DNA of 64,000 nucleotides from an uncultured Anaerobiospirillum sp. (GCA_944390115.1 CALXOW010000001.1:58233-122232), one strand, 5' to 3'; counted from the first letter of the stretch, positions 52,446 to 61,947 are shown. The notes: a model not told the origin generated them from the letters alone. A program made the numbers and translations.

Positions 52446-55088
52446 CTAATCTGTCTCTTGGTCTAAAGGATGGATAGTGAGCGTTGGCAGATGCGCGACA
52501 ATCTCATTGGTTGCTTGCGACACGGTGATGATGCGCAAGATGAGCTCTAAGATATAGCGCGGGTTACCACAGGCTACGGCGTAGTCGTTGTAATCATTGA
52601 CGATCTGGGATTCCTTATCGACCATCACGCCACAGCGCTCGACCACCCAATCAAGGGCAGAGCGACGATTGAGCTGGTAGGCTTGCGCCGCGAGCGGAAT
52701 GTTGCTGATAGTGATGGTGTCGTTGTAGATGATGGTGCTCTTGTCCTTGGCCGCGTTGCCTTTCTTGCCTGCAATTAAGCCGTAGCTGAGGGTAGACACG
52801 TGGTAATCTACCGCGCGGCCGGGAGTGTAGGTGATCGTGCAGCCTGAGTAAGGCTGAACCGTCTCATAGTCCACATGCAAGCGGGCCAAAGCTCGACCGG
52901 CATCAGTAAAGGCCTGAAAATCGGCGTAAGTGGCCACCCGAGGAATCCGAGGCAGTTCCTTTTGCAGATTGGAGTCGTAGGTGCGGCGATAGTCCGGACT
53001 ATGCAGCAGACCATAGGTGTAATAGAACATGGCATCAGCATCGATGGCAGCGGCGTGTTCAGGATAGGCGGCCTTAAAGTGGTTAAGGGCCTCGACGCTG
53101 ATGGCATCACTACGAACATAGCCGTGCGGCGCGTTGGGATCTGGGCGATAGAAGTAGCGCGGTAGGCATTGGCCTTTGAGGCAACTCAAGCTCAGAGGCA
53201 AGTTGGTCATCAGGCAGTTAAACTCTGGCGAACCTGAGCCAGTAAGAGCGATAACTAAGTTAGACGCTCCCTCATATGGGAACAGCTGCGGCATTTGGTA
53301 AACGCAGTTAATCCAGGCACGGTCGTAGTATAGAAACTCCTTGACGAAGGGGCGATAGAGCGCGGTCACGATCAGCTCAGGCTTAACCGGGCCATAGCGC
53401 TTGCCTTGCTTGAGATGGAGCTTTTGGGCGCGATCCCACGAGATCTGCTGCTTATCCTCACCGAGTTTGAATTGGGCGCCTAAACGCTGCGCGGCTTCAA
53501 CTTGCGCGTTGTAGTAGGCAATGCAGCGGGTGAAGTTGGCCACCAAGGTGTCCTTGTTAGCATTAAAGGACCAAGCATCACGCGTTGTGTGCACGCCAAA
53601 GGAGCTGGTGGTGTACAGAGCAAACGGGTCGTCACTTTGTGCGCTCTTTTTGTGTGCCACTGGGAGGAAGTGCGCAAAATCTGAGCGGCGCTGATTGAGC
53701 CAATCATCATGGCTATCTGGAACCAGCTGAGTTAACGGCGCCTTGAGCAGGGAGCCTAAAGTTTGCAGGTGGGCGAGTTTTTGCTCGCGCGTGAGATAAT
53801 CCCCGACCTCGGCAAAGTAAATCTGGCCTGAGCCCTGTGCCGTCTTACCTGAGGTCTGTGACATCTGACCTGAGGTCTGTGCCGCAGGATTTTTGACTAA
53901 GATCGTGACTGCAACTGGAGTGCGGCTGGCCTCATCGAAAATATTGCCCCCTTCTTTGCGGCGCAAATCCCCTAAGAGGCGGCTGTTCCCACGTAGGTGG
54001 TAGATGTAGATTGAGCTAAATTCCTGGCACAGACAATGGCGCAGGCCTTGGGCATAGGGGGCATCAAGCCAGCTAGAGTATGAAATCCAGCCAATCACGC
54101 CGCGTGAGCCTAAGCAATCCGAGGCCCAGCGCAAGGCCTTGATGAAGGTGTTGTTCAGGCCTTTCTGGGTGCTGCCATAGGTGGCAGCCACGCGCGCTTC
54201 CAGTTCCGGATAGCCCGAACTCTCAGCACAATACGGCGGATTGCCGAGGATGACTGGTAGCGCGCGCGGACTGGCGTTAAGCGGGGCTTTGAGGCTATCT
54301 AATAGCATCAAACAATTTGCAGGTTCATAGCGTCCGGTGAGCTCGTAATAGCTGGCCTCAAGGTTAATAGCGGCCAGGTAATAAGCGCGCGGCATAATTT
54401 CGGCCACGTGCAGCAACGAACGGAACTTGGCACTGAGCACGCGCGGCGTAATCAGCTCCGGACTTTGTAGCAAGCGAGAAATGAAGACGCCGGTTCCGGT
54501 AAAGGGATCTGAGATCTCCACCTCAGGGCTGCTGAGGTTGAGGCCAAACTCTGCGGCCAAGATGTCATTGACCGACTGATTGACGAAATCAACTACCTCA
54601 ACTGGCGTGTAGATCAGCCCCAATTGCTCTGACTGGTCGTAGGTGAGCTTGAAAAAGCGCTCGCTTAAGGTCACTAAGACAGCTTGGCGCTCACTTGCAG
54701 TAGTATAACGGGCCACACGCAGCGCTGCGTTTTGGTAGAAGCGGGCCAGCTCTGGGCTCGGCTTATAGGCCGTCATAGTGGTGAAGCGATCGAGCATATT
54801 GGTGAGCAGGAACGACAGCAGATTGCGCTCACTCCAAGGGCACTTAGGGAAGAGTGCACTTAACACCGGCGAGAGCACGCAGTGCTGTGCTAAAAGGGCT
54901 AGCACCTCTGGTGACTCAAGTGGTCGGCGCAGCAGTGCGCTAAGGTGGTCGCCCAGCAGCTCCCAGAACTGTTTGAATGCAGGGCGCTCACAAGTGGCAA
55001 GCGCCCATTCGAGCTGCTGGTATTGCTGGTGATAGAGCTCAGCCGCATCAGCGGCGATATGCAGGGGGTTAGGATTATTGATAGTCAT
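52446..55088 (-). CDS. Type ISP-like adenine methyltransferase/specificity protein lacking motor and nuclease (880 aa)
   Basis: Gamma-type N6-adenine methylase: SAM motif DPFTGTG at 194-200 and catalytic NPPY at 283-286. The leading helices (AQHCVLSPVLSALF, then LGLIYTPVEVVDFVNQSV) and the following block (ALRWASDCLGSRGVIGWISYSSWLD, IYIYHLRGNSRLLGDLRRKEGG) match the methylase and target-recognition half of Type ISP enzymes such as LlaBIII. Those are about 1600 aa, with a nuclease and helicase in front; neither is present and no separate gene for them is adjacent. A Gln/Thr/Ser-Gly repeat (QTSGQMSQTSGK) lies at about 395-412. Could be an orphan methylase or part of a split system. Confidence 0.75.
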   Translation of the reverse strand: MTINNPNPLHIAADAAELYHQQYQQLEWALATCERPAFKQFWELLGDHLSALLRRPLESPEVLALLAQHCVLSPVLSALFPKCPWSERNLLSFLLTNMLDRFTTMTAYKPSPELARFYQNAALRVARYTTASERQAVLVTLSERFFKLTYDQSEQLGLIYTPVEVVDFVNQSVNDILAAEFGLNLSSPEVEISDPFTGTGVFISRLLQSPELITPRVLSAKFRSLLHVAEIMPRAYYLAAINLEASYYELTGRYEPANCLMLLDSLKAPLNASPRALPVILGNPPYCAESSGYPELEARVAATYGSTQKGLNNTFIKALRWASDCLGSRGVIGWISYSSWLDAPYAQGLRHCLCQEFSSIYIYHLRGNSRLLGDLRRKEGGNIFDEASRTPVAVTILVKNPAAQTSGQMSQTSGKTAQGSGQIYFAEVGDYLTREQKLAHLQTLGSLLKAPLTQLVPDSHDDWLNQRRSDFAHFLPVAHKKSAQSDDPFALYTTSSFGVHTTRDAWSFNANKDTLVANFTRCIAYYNAQVEAAQRLGAQFKLGEDKQQISWDRAQKLHLKQGKRYGPVKPELIVTALYRPFVKEFLYYDRAWINCVYQMPQLFPYEGASNLVIALTGSGSPEFNCLMTNLPLSLSCLKGQCLPRYFYRPDPNAPHGYVRSDAISVEALNHFKAAYPEHAAAIDADAMFYYTYGLLHSPDYRRTYDSNLQKELPRIPRVATYADFQAFTDAGRALARLHVDYETVQPYSGCTITYTPGRAVDYHVSTLSYGLIAGKKGNAAKDKSTIIYNDTITISNIPLAAQAYQLNRRSALDWVVERCGVMVDKESQIVNDYNDYAVACGNPRYILELILRIITVSQATNEIVAHLPTLTIHPLDQETD

Positions 55089-55212
55089 GGTGCGATCTTA
55101 GCTGATTAGACCGCACCACGCTAGGGATTAAGCTCAGTCGCTCGCAAAACATCAAACACCAAAGCGCGCTCAGCAACGAGCCTAAAAGCACGCAAAACAT
55201 CAAGCTACAAAG

Positions 55213-55264
55213 CTCAGTAGCGCGCTAAGCATCGGTCTCAGTAGTGCGCTAAGCATCAGGCTCA
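55213..55264 (-). repeat. Two 24-bp tandem repeats across a stop codon
   Basis: Units 55213-55236 and 55237-55260 differ at three positions. Each carries the EPDA-stop type ending of the ATP-grasp gene, so the end of the gene is duplicated. Weaker related units continue to about 55140. Confidence 0.65.
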
Positions 55265-56877
55265 ATCACAAAGGCGTTGATAAAGTCCGCCATAATGGCT
55301 TGAGCGGTTGGCTCAGGGATATCCTTGAGCACGGTAAAGCCTAAGTGGGTGACTGCGCCATCATTAAGCTCAGTGCGGGTGTAGTGGGCTCCCAGCTGCA
55401 CATGGCAGGAGAAGTAACCTAAGTGCGCGCACGGATCGTCCTGAGGCAGCGCCCGCGCAATTAGCCCTAACAAGTGCTCACGATTAGGTACTCCGCGCAC
55501 CGTGCCCGGTTTGATATTATAGAAGTGCTGGACCAAGGTGTGCTCGCCTTGCGCCGTAGCTTGCAGCGCGGTAGTGCGCTCCTTGACTCGCTCCCAGTAA
55601 TCAGGCGCCGTCGGGTGGCTCTCATGATTGACCACATAGTCAAAGAAGTACGGCATTAAATCACCATGGCTTAAGGCAAAGGTGCGATAGAGGAAGTAAC
55701 CGGTATGGCGTCCAGCCACATCGACGACATAAGGCGTCAGGCTCGAGCGGTCACCACAGAGCACGATATCGGACATGATGACCGAGTTATTGATGCCCAA
55801 GGCCGCCGCAACGCGCTCTAACTCAGAGATAATCGCGGCGCGCTGGGCCGGAGGCAAGAGGCGCGAGCTGTAGCTCAGCTCTTGGCGATACGGCCACGGA
55901 CTCATCTCGAGCTTGGTTAAGATGAACGGGGCAATGAGCTTACCTTCGACGATGATGCCATTACCGCTGACTTCGAGGTCATGCTCGATATAGTTCTCGA
56001 TTAACATGTCGTAGCAGAAGATATCGCCGCGCGCCGCCTTAGATGCAACACGCTCAGCAATATCGAGCAGAGCAGTCTTGAGCTCAGTTTCATTGGTGAC
56101 TACGGTCACCATGCGTGAGCCCGAGCCAAAGCGCGGCTTGCAAATCAAAGGAAAGCCCTGCGTAGCGACAAAGGACGCAATCTTGGCTTCAATCTCAGCC
56201 CAGGACAAGGTGAGCTCGGCTTCACTGAGCCACAATTGCGGGGCCGCGTTGCAGCCCGCTGCGACCAAGAGGTCACGCACCCGCTTTTTGTCGGTGAAGT
56301 TAAGGGCACATTGCTCGGAGATGCCAGGCAGTTGGCAGCGGTCATTGACCTCACCTAAGTGCTTGATGAGATAGCCAATCGGGGCAGGGAGTAGGGCCTT
56401 AACCGCAAAAGCCTGGCAAGTGCGCACGTAGAGGTCGATAGTACGGATATCAACTCGACACGAGATCAAGAGATTGCCCCTAACCTCAAGATCAGATGGT
56501 AACAGGCGTGCAAGCAAGGCCTGAATGCGTGCTTGCTGCCCCGACGACGCACCTAAACCCGCGCCCCAGTGCAGCCCAGCGGCCGCGCCCACATCCGGCA
56601 CGCCACTACTTAACGTGCAGGTATCAAGCTCGGCTAAAGTGGCGGATAGTTGTTCTTGGGTGATTTCCACGGCAGTGAGGAGCGATGCGTCATAGTTAGG
56701 GTCAACATAGAGCTCGCGTAAGCACCACGAAGCATCCCAGCCCAGTGATAAGACATTAAAGCCCTTGCGGACGCTTTGCAGGATTAAGGCGGAACACTCA
56801 GGACTTGCCCCCATGCACATGACAAAGGGACGGTTTACCCAAGGGACAATAGGGACAGCAAGCTCTGATGTGCGCAT
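55249..56877 (-). CDS. ATP-grasp-domain ligase of unknown substrate (542 aa)
   Basis: ATG at 56877 is chosen because GGAGG precedes it. An N-terminal Rossmann-like region (FVMCMGASPECSALILQ) is followed by an ATP-grasp fold: FTDKKRVRDLLVAAGC, GFPLICKPRFGSGSRMV (ATP-binding Lys and flexible loop), DMLIENYIEHDLEVSGNGI and VVDVAGRHTGYFLYR (Mg-binding region). The layout resembles CarB-like or amino-acid ligase proteins that join carboxylates to amines. An insertion of about 55 residues (about 82-140, Ala/Gly/Ser/Leu-rich) and a C-terminal domain are not recognised. No biosynthetic partners are adjacent. Confidence 0.75.
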   Translation of the reverse strand: MRTSELAVPIVPWVNRPFVMCMGASPECSALILQSVRKGFNVLSLGWDASWCLRELYVDPNYDASLLTAVEITQEQLSATLAELDTCTLSSGVPDVGAAAGLHWGAGLGASSGQQARIQALLARLLPSDLEVRGNLLISCRVDIRTIDLYVRTCQAFAVKALLPAPIGYLIKHLGEVNDRCQLPGISEQCALNFTDKKRVRDLLVAAGCNAAPQLWLSEAELTLSWAEIEAKIASFVATQGFPLICKPRFGSGSRMVTVVTNETELKTALLDIAERVASKAARGDIFCYDMLIENYIEHDLEVSGNGIIVEGKLIAPFILTKLEMSPWPYRQELSYSSRLLPPAQRAAIISELERVAAALGINNSVIMSDIVLCGDRSSLTPYVVDVAGRHTGYFLYRTFALSHGDLMPYFFDYVVNHESHPTAPDYWERVKERTTALQATAQGEHTLVQHFYNIKPGTVRGVPNREHLLGLIARALPQDDPCAHLGYFSCHVQLGAHYTRTELNDGAVTHLGFTVLKDIPEPTAQAIMADFINAFVIEPDA

Positions 56878-57594
56878 CATGCCTCCACAAAAATACGTTA
56901 CTGCACGCCCACGCCTCAAAGATTTCGAGTGTGAGGCGGGGTCAAAACAAAAAACAGACCACAGAGCCCCAAGATTTCGAGTGCAGGGCCTAGTCCGAAA
57001 TAAAAAAATTAAAGTGGGGTGAGATCCCCTAAAGTGGCAGAACGCGCAAGATTAGGGCCAAGTGTTACCAGGTGCGGGCGCTTGGAGTGTGGCCGGTAGG
57101 AAGTCGTTAATGGCGCGACGAGCAAACGAAGAGACAAAACCCGATGAAATAACGCTTGCAGCTTATTTCAGATCGTCACGGAGCAGGTAGGTGAGAACGC
57201 AATGTGCCTGAGGTAGGTTAGCGTCGGGCGCGCGCTCGAAGCTTGAGTTAAGGCTTTAGCGCAGCCCGCGCTAACCCTGCTACATTGCGGTCCCTCAAGA
57301 CATGGCTATGGGCAGCCCAATTGTGCTTCGTTTAAGCACAGTCTGGAAGCGTTGTGGCAGCGCGCTCGAGCGGGCGTAATTTGGGAATAGGGAGTGGTGC
57401 TTGGTTAACACGTGGGTTAACCTTCAAGTGCACCTGAGGTGCACAGTTGCAACGGTCGTGTGTGGGGATATTAAGTGATAAAGCGCTATTTAATCGGGTT
57501 TTGGTGGGGAGTTTGGTCTGCCTACCTGTGATAAAATACGGGGCGATGGGATGATTGCGGAGTGTCCTTGCATGCCGTTGCACGGGAGGTCAAT
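56878..57594. other. Intergenic region before the second AAA-ATPase gene
   Basis: 717 bp, no convincing gene. It has AT-rich stretches at 56985-57015 and 57470-57540, a palindrome at 57428-57444, and otherwise plain sequence. Confidence 0.5.
57428..57444. promoter_or_regulatory. Palindrome upstream of AAA-ATPase gene, possible operator
   Basis: GTGCACCTGAGGTGCAC: perfect 8-bp arms around one central base, 151 bp upstream of the start. Confidence 0.35.
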
Positions 57595-59328
57595 ATGCGT
57601 TTTAGTGAGCTAAAAACCAAGCTGCCAATTGGTTGTCAGTCTTTTGCGCAGCTGATCAACCGGGGCAAAGTCTATGTCGATAAGACAGCCTATGTTTATG
57701 AGCTCGCTGTTAATGATTCTCCTCAAATCCTGACCCGTCCACGCCGTTTTGGCAAAAGTACGCTGCTTACTACCTTAGAAGCGCTGTTCAGATATGGGGT
57801 AAAACCTGATGCTGACGGCAAGCCTTCCCTTTTTCATGGACTGGCTATTGAGCAGCTGTGGCAGGATGAGGAAACTTATCCGGTGTTGCGCCTTAATTTG
57901 CACCGGCTGAACTCAAACTGCGATACCGCAGCGCAGTTCGAGCAGAACTTGATGCGTGCGGTCGCTAATTTTTGCGATGAGCAAAAGATCGATCTAACTG
58001 CGCAGATCAATTCGAAGCTGGTTGCGATGGTGGTTTCTGAGCCGCTTCGTTTTAACGATCTGTTTAGCTATATGCTGGATCAGATGAATCGTCCCTTAGT
58101 CCTGCTGGTTGATGAGTTCGATGCGCCTTTGATCTATCATTATGATCAAAAGCAAGAGCTCAAAGAATGCAAGCTTATCATGTGCGGTTTGTTTAACACG
58201 GTTAAGGATTATCCTGATAAATTTCGTTGTGTCCTCTTTACCGGCATCACCCGCTTTCAAGATCTGGATTTGGGTACTGCGGGGAATAGCTTTACCGATG
58301 TGTCCTATGATGGCGAGTTTGCAGCATGCTGTGGCTATACGCGTGCAGAGCTTGAACACTATTTTCCTGAGTACTTGCGCTATGCGGCCGCAGTAAGAAA
58401 TGGCTGCTCGCTCGAAGCTGTAAGCGATAAGCAAATTGAGCGTCTGCTCAATGAGATGTCCTTTTGGTATGACAGCTATTCCTTCGATGGCTCGGAGCAA
58501 AACCGGGTCTTTTCAACTTGGTCCGTGCTGCGCTTTTTTGCCAACAAAGAGTCTGTCTTAGACGCTTACTGGAGCACCGAGGAAGGTGCAGGTTTGCCGC
58601 AGCTGCTCAAGCTGGTCTTAGAGCGGATTAAGCTCAATGAGCTCATTTCTGAGCTGGGCCAAATCGTTATTGGCGGGAAAGAGTTCCTGCAGTCCTCTCT
58701 GATTAATCCGAAGGCTAATCCTTACTCATTGCTCTTTCAGACGGGCTATCTTACTTTCGCCGAGCCATTTAGACCTAGTGGCAAGGCTCATCTTACTTGC
58801 CCCAATCAGGAGATTCGTTGGGCCTTTGCCAATTTGCTAGTGCGCCATTTCTACAATTTCAACTATGATCTTTGCTCGAGCGAGTCGAGCTCGAAGATGC
58901 TGGCAGCACTGGCAAGTATCGACCCAGAACAGATTCGCATTGCGATCAATGAAGCGATTGGCATCTTGCCCTATAGCCACAGCCCTGAAAATGAGTTTTG
59001 GGTGGCGGGCCTTATGATCTTGTTCTTGTTTGGCTTAAATCTCAAGCCCCGCGCTGAGGTCATGTCCCTGAATGGCCGCGCTGATTGTGTGTTCGATCTG
59101 CCTGGGCATAATATTACTTTTGTCTTTGAGTTTAAGTATGAGGCAAGCGCCGATGACAATGCGCTTGATGCCAAGCTGGCCGAAGCTTTGCAGCAGATCA
59201 AATCCCGTAAATATGCGCTTGACGGCAATAGTGAGTCTCGGGTCGCCCGTTTGGGTTTGGTCTTTTGTGCTGCACCTGGTGAGCGCGGCTTTGCTCGGGT
59301 CGAGTTGGCCGATGTGATCGCAAGATAA
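57595..59328 (+). CDS. AAA-ATPase-like/PD-(D/E)XK nuclease fusion, second copy (577 aa)
   Basis: ATG at 57595 after GGGAGGT. N-terminus LPIGCQSFAQLINRGKVYVDKTAYVYEL is the family signature. P-loop RPRRFGKS lies at 48-55 and Walker B VLLVDEFDAPLIYH follows. DUF1703-like nuclease C-terminus with D497 and E512-x-K514 (ADCVFD..., VFEFK). Composition is closer to the chromosome average than the copy at 35.1 kb, and the two are diverged, so they are separate lineages. Family function unsettled. Confidence 0.85.
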   Translation: MRFSELKTKLPIGCQSFAQLINRGKVYVDKTAYVYELAVNDSPQILTRPRRFGKSTLLTTLEALFRYGVKPDADGKPSLFHGLAIEQLWQDEETYPVLRLNLHRLNSNCDTAAQFEQNLMRAVANFCDEQKIDLTAQINSKLVAMVVSEPLRFNDLFSYMLDQMNRPLVLLVDEFDAPLIYHYDQKQELKECKLIMCGLFNTVKDYPDKFRCVLFTGITRFQDLDLGTAGNSFTDVSYDGEFAACCGYTRAELEHYFPEYLRYAAAVRNGCSLEAVSDKQIERLLNEMSFWYDSYSFDGSEQNRVFSTWSVLRFFANKESVLDAYWSTEEGAGLPQLLKLVLERIKLNELISELGQIVIGGKEFLQSSLINPKANPYSLLFQTGYLTFAEPFRPSGKAHLTCPNQEIRWAFANLLVRHFYNFNYDLCSSESSSKMLAALASIDPEQIRIAINEAIGILPYSHSPENEFWVAGLMILFLFGLNLKPRAEVMSLNGRADCVFDLPGHNITFVFEFKYEASADDNALDAKLAEALQQIKSRKYALDGNSESRVARLGLVFCAAPGERGFARVELADVIAR

Positions 59329-60062
59329 CTTGATCATATTGGCTGGCCTCAGTCGGTTTAGGAGGATGCCCTTAGAAGAGCATGTTAGGTCAAGGCTTAG
59401 CATGGGAGCTGCTTGAAGTCATTGGGCACGTGCACGTTTGTGACGTTTGCATTGAGCGATGCTGGGGTGGTTTATTGTTAAGCGCTTGCATAGGTGTTCG
59501 GCTCCGCCTTAGCGCTGCTGCTTACAGCTTCGCGCATGTGCTCTTTGATCATGCTTACTACTGGGCCAAGGTGCGAGTCTATGGCATGTGGTGCATCCTG
59601 ATCGATGTTGTTTGTGTGATCTATGGGGATTTGTTTACGCGGTAATCGAGGCGCGTGCTTTGCGGCTTGTCATAGGATAGGTCTTTGCTAGGTGGCATGG
59701 TTGGGTATGCGGCTTTGGTGGCATGAATAGCACGGCGCCTCACTCCCAAGAGCTGAGGCTATCCGCAATTTAGTGGGGTATTGAACCATGCGGCCGCCTG
59801 CACCTGTAGGCCCAAAGTGGCTAACCACCACTAAATTGTGCTGAGCCGAGGCTGTTTGAGCGCGCCTGTGGTCTTGAGAGTGAGGCTAAGGAAGCTATAA
59901 CAAAATAAGTGTCCAAAAATTTGCATAAGGCCTGAGGAGGTGTTGGCTGCGTAAACTTTAGCCAAAACTCAAGATGTGGTAAGGTGAGTCTCCATGGGGC
60001 ATGTTCTTAGAACCAAGGCCTCGTAACCTAAATCATATAACCAAACTTCCGAGACCTTGACC
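59329..60062. other. Intergenic region with inverted repeat
   Basis: 734 bp. No supportable gene. It contains an 11-bp perfect inverted repeat at 59766-59838 and a leader with GAGTCTCCATGG before the next gene. Confidence 0.5.
59766..59838. repeat. 73-bp segment bounded by 11-bp inverted repeats
   Basis: CAATTTAGTGG at 59766-59776 and CCACTAAATTG at 59828-59838. No target-site duplication recognised, so it may be only a hairpin. Confidence 0.4.
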
Positions 60063-60545
60063 ATGAACCATTATACTGAGAAAACCCCGCCTTTATCCTT
60101 GCCATGCTCTCAAGAGCTTATGGAGAAAACTCAGGCTTTTTGCAGTCTGTGTGCTCGCGCTGCCAGTGCTCATTATGTTGCTTATCTGTTTCTTGGCTCA
60201 TGTGCGTTAGCACGCTCCATCGCAGCTAAGATCTTCCTTCAGTTTGTCGCCTTAATCTTGCGAAATCGCATGTTCAACCTTCTCAAGGAGGAAATGCCTA
60301 AGCTTAACGTGAAGCGGAACTACCTGACAGTTCCATCGGCGATCAGGGAGCTCGACACCATGGAAATGACTCGTTACGTCGACCTAGGTGGGTATTGCTT
60401 GACCAGCGCCTTGACTAAGAGCAACAAGGTGATATTCACGTGCCTTGGGATGGACGAGGATGACGTAATTGACCGCACGAAGGAGCTGTCAAAGCAGCTG
60501 GCTCGTTGCAAGGACCAGCCGGTTAAGTTCAAGGATGCCGCATAA
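60063..60545 (+). CDS. Unknown protein (160 aa)
   Basis: ATG at 60063 (another ATG six nucleotides upstream). A hydrophobic stretch lies at about residues 36-66 (SAHYVAYLFLGSCALARSIAAKIFLQFVALIL). A soluble C-terminal half (RNYLTVPSAIRELDTMEMTRYVDLG, then DEDDVIDRTKELSKQLA) looks well formed. No family recognised. The next gene follows after 2 nt, so they form a pair. Confidence 0.55.
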   Translation: MNHYTEKTPPLSLPCSQELMEKTQAFCSLCARAASAHYVAYLFLGSCALARSIAAKIFLQFVALILRNRMFNLLKEEMPKLNVKRNYLTVPSAIRELDTMEMTRYVDLGGYCLTSALTKSNKVIFTCLGMDEDDVIDRTKELSKQLARCKDQPVKFKDAA

Positions 60546-60547
60546 GA

Positions 60548-60760
60548 ATGGGCAGACGCAAAAGTGTTAAGGTCATTGACCGTAAGATCAGCTTGTTGGA
60601 GGCCCAAGCAGCAAGGACAAAGGCCCGTTACGACAGGCAGTTAAAGGAAATCACAGAGCTCAAAGCTGAGAAGGAAAGCCTCATGGCCGAGGAGATTTTG
60701 ACTGCCTTCAAGAGTAGCGGTAAGAGTTACAAGGAGCTCATGATCTTCCTTGGGCGTTAG
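60548..60760 (+). CDS. Small coiled-coil protein, DUF4315-like (70 aa)
   Basis: Helical throughout: VIDRKISLLEAQAARTKARYDRQLKEITELKAEKES, then an EEILTAFKSSGKSYKELMIFLG end. The pattern recalls DUF4315 and other small coiled-coil proteins from conjugative elements (K-x-I-x-x-t-k-x-K, then L-x-x-L). Call is tentative. It starts 2 nt after the 160-aa gene. Confidence 0.5.
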   Translation: MGRRKSVKVIDRKISLLEAQAARTKARYDRQLKEITELKAEKESLMAEEILTAFKSSGKSYKELMIFLGR

Positions 60761-60833
60761 CCTACCCTATGGGGCACGTTTTGCGTTTTAGTGTAACAAT
60801 TTCTGGAAGTTAGGGGCGTGCGTGCAGAAGCAC

Positions 60834-60998
60834 TTAGGCTGCACTATGCCACACGAGCTCAAGATCAGAGGCGGCTGCACTTAAGCTCTGTGGCTCAGCG
60901 AGCTCAACCGTATCGTCGTAGTTTTTAGCGTGAATGGTTCGGATCGTACCAAGGGCTTGGTAGAAGAGTGGGGCGTAGCTGTATGCGGCGTAGTTCAA
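60834..60998 (-). pseudogene. Tandem family copy A, truncated (54 aa)
   Basis: TTG start aligned with the other copies (AAGGAG six nucleotides upstream). N-terminal half only (SYAPLFYQALGTIRTI, then SDLELVWHSAA) and a stop. The C-terminal part of the family is not found to its left, so the copy ended by deletion. Confidence 0.55.
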
Positions 60999-61244
60999 TG
61001 CTGACTCCTTATTTTGTAAAAATGCAGCGCGCGGCGGTATGCCTCGAGCTGCGTTAGAAGAAGACTCTGTGCGCAGACAACATACTGCTGTCCGCACAGG
61101 CCAATGGATGTAATGCCCCCAAACGGCGTGTGCCGCTGGAGTCGGTGAACTAATTGGATCTTATGAGAATCGGAGTCCTGTTATTAGGTGAACTGCGATC
61201 TCAAAAGGTCCGGGGTGTGCGAGCTCAACTCGCTGTTACTGTGA

Positions 61245-61947
61245 TTACTCGTCGCGCAGGATCCTGTAGGTCTCGAGCAGCAGCTCACTGGCAGCCTTAC
61301 TATCTGCTATTAGGATCTCAACTTTGGCTGGATCGTAGGTTGGAAAAGCAAAAACGCCGGGACTGTATCGATCGGTATCATGATCGAGACAGAACCTTGC
61401 TATAATAGCGCTGTTTAAAGTCAATATCTTTATTTTGAGATGACTTTATTCCCTAATAACAAAAATAAACAATCAAATAACAATTCAACTCTTTGGCCTG
61501 ACATGCTAAATTAGCTTAAATCAGCATCTATTTAAATCTGGGGAGTTGTTTGCATGTTACCCATCGATACAGTCCCAAAACGCCTTCGAATGATACAAAC
61601 CGGGAAATACTTCCAAAGGCAAGATGTGACACGAGCAAGGCGTCGAGATTGGCTGGGCTGTTAATCAGGTGAAAGTTAATGGTGCGATTTATGATCTGCT
61701 GATCCAGTGACTCGAACAGGGCTCTTACTTGCTTGATGCGACCATCACAGGTTAATAGTTCAGGATAACGTGAGCTCAGGAGCCCCGAGGCCGCACAGTG
61801 CCAAACGGTCTCAAGAGCAGCGGAGACAAAATTGAAGATCCGTGGCTCAGTGAGCTCAAACGTACTATGGTAGTTGTCTCTAATGGTTCTGAGCTCCGCA
61901 TGGGCTTGGTAAAAGATGGGGAAGTAGCTGTTTACGGTGTTGTCCAC
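61245..61947 (-). pseudogene. Tandem family copy B, interrupted by a MITE
   Basis: GTG at 61947 is preferred to the upstream TTG because AAGGAG lies six nucleotides before it. The product reads FYQAHAELRTIRDNYHSTFELTEPRIFN, then SSRYPELLTCDGRIKQVRALFESLDQQ, up to SFEGV, where the MITE enters. On its other side the reading frame resumes as FAFPTYDPAKVEILIADSKAASELLLETYRILRDE-stop. Removing the 218-bp insert and one 8-bp duplication rejoins the two in frame. The copy is otherwise intact, so the insertion is probably recent. Confidence 0.7.
61359..61576. mobile_element. 218-bp MITE with 24-bp terminal inverted repeats and 8-bp target duplication
   Basis: Both ends begin GGGACTGTATCGAT; the inverted repeats match at 22 of 24 positions. 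Flanked by AAAACGCC on both sides (61351-61358 and 61577-61584). AT-rich inside with no ORF. GGG ends with 8-bp duplications fit mobilisation by an IS1595-type transposase, but no such element is in the window. Confidence 0.85.

Noticed and set aside
57332-57583. 83-aa minus-strand ORF before the second AAA-ATPase gene
   Set aside because: Low-complexity product without initiation signal; it overlaps the promoter region of the plus-strand gene.
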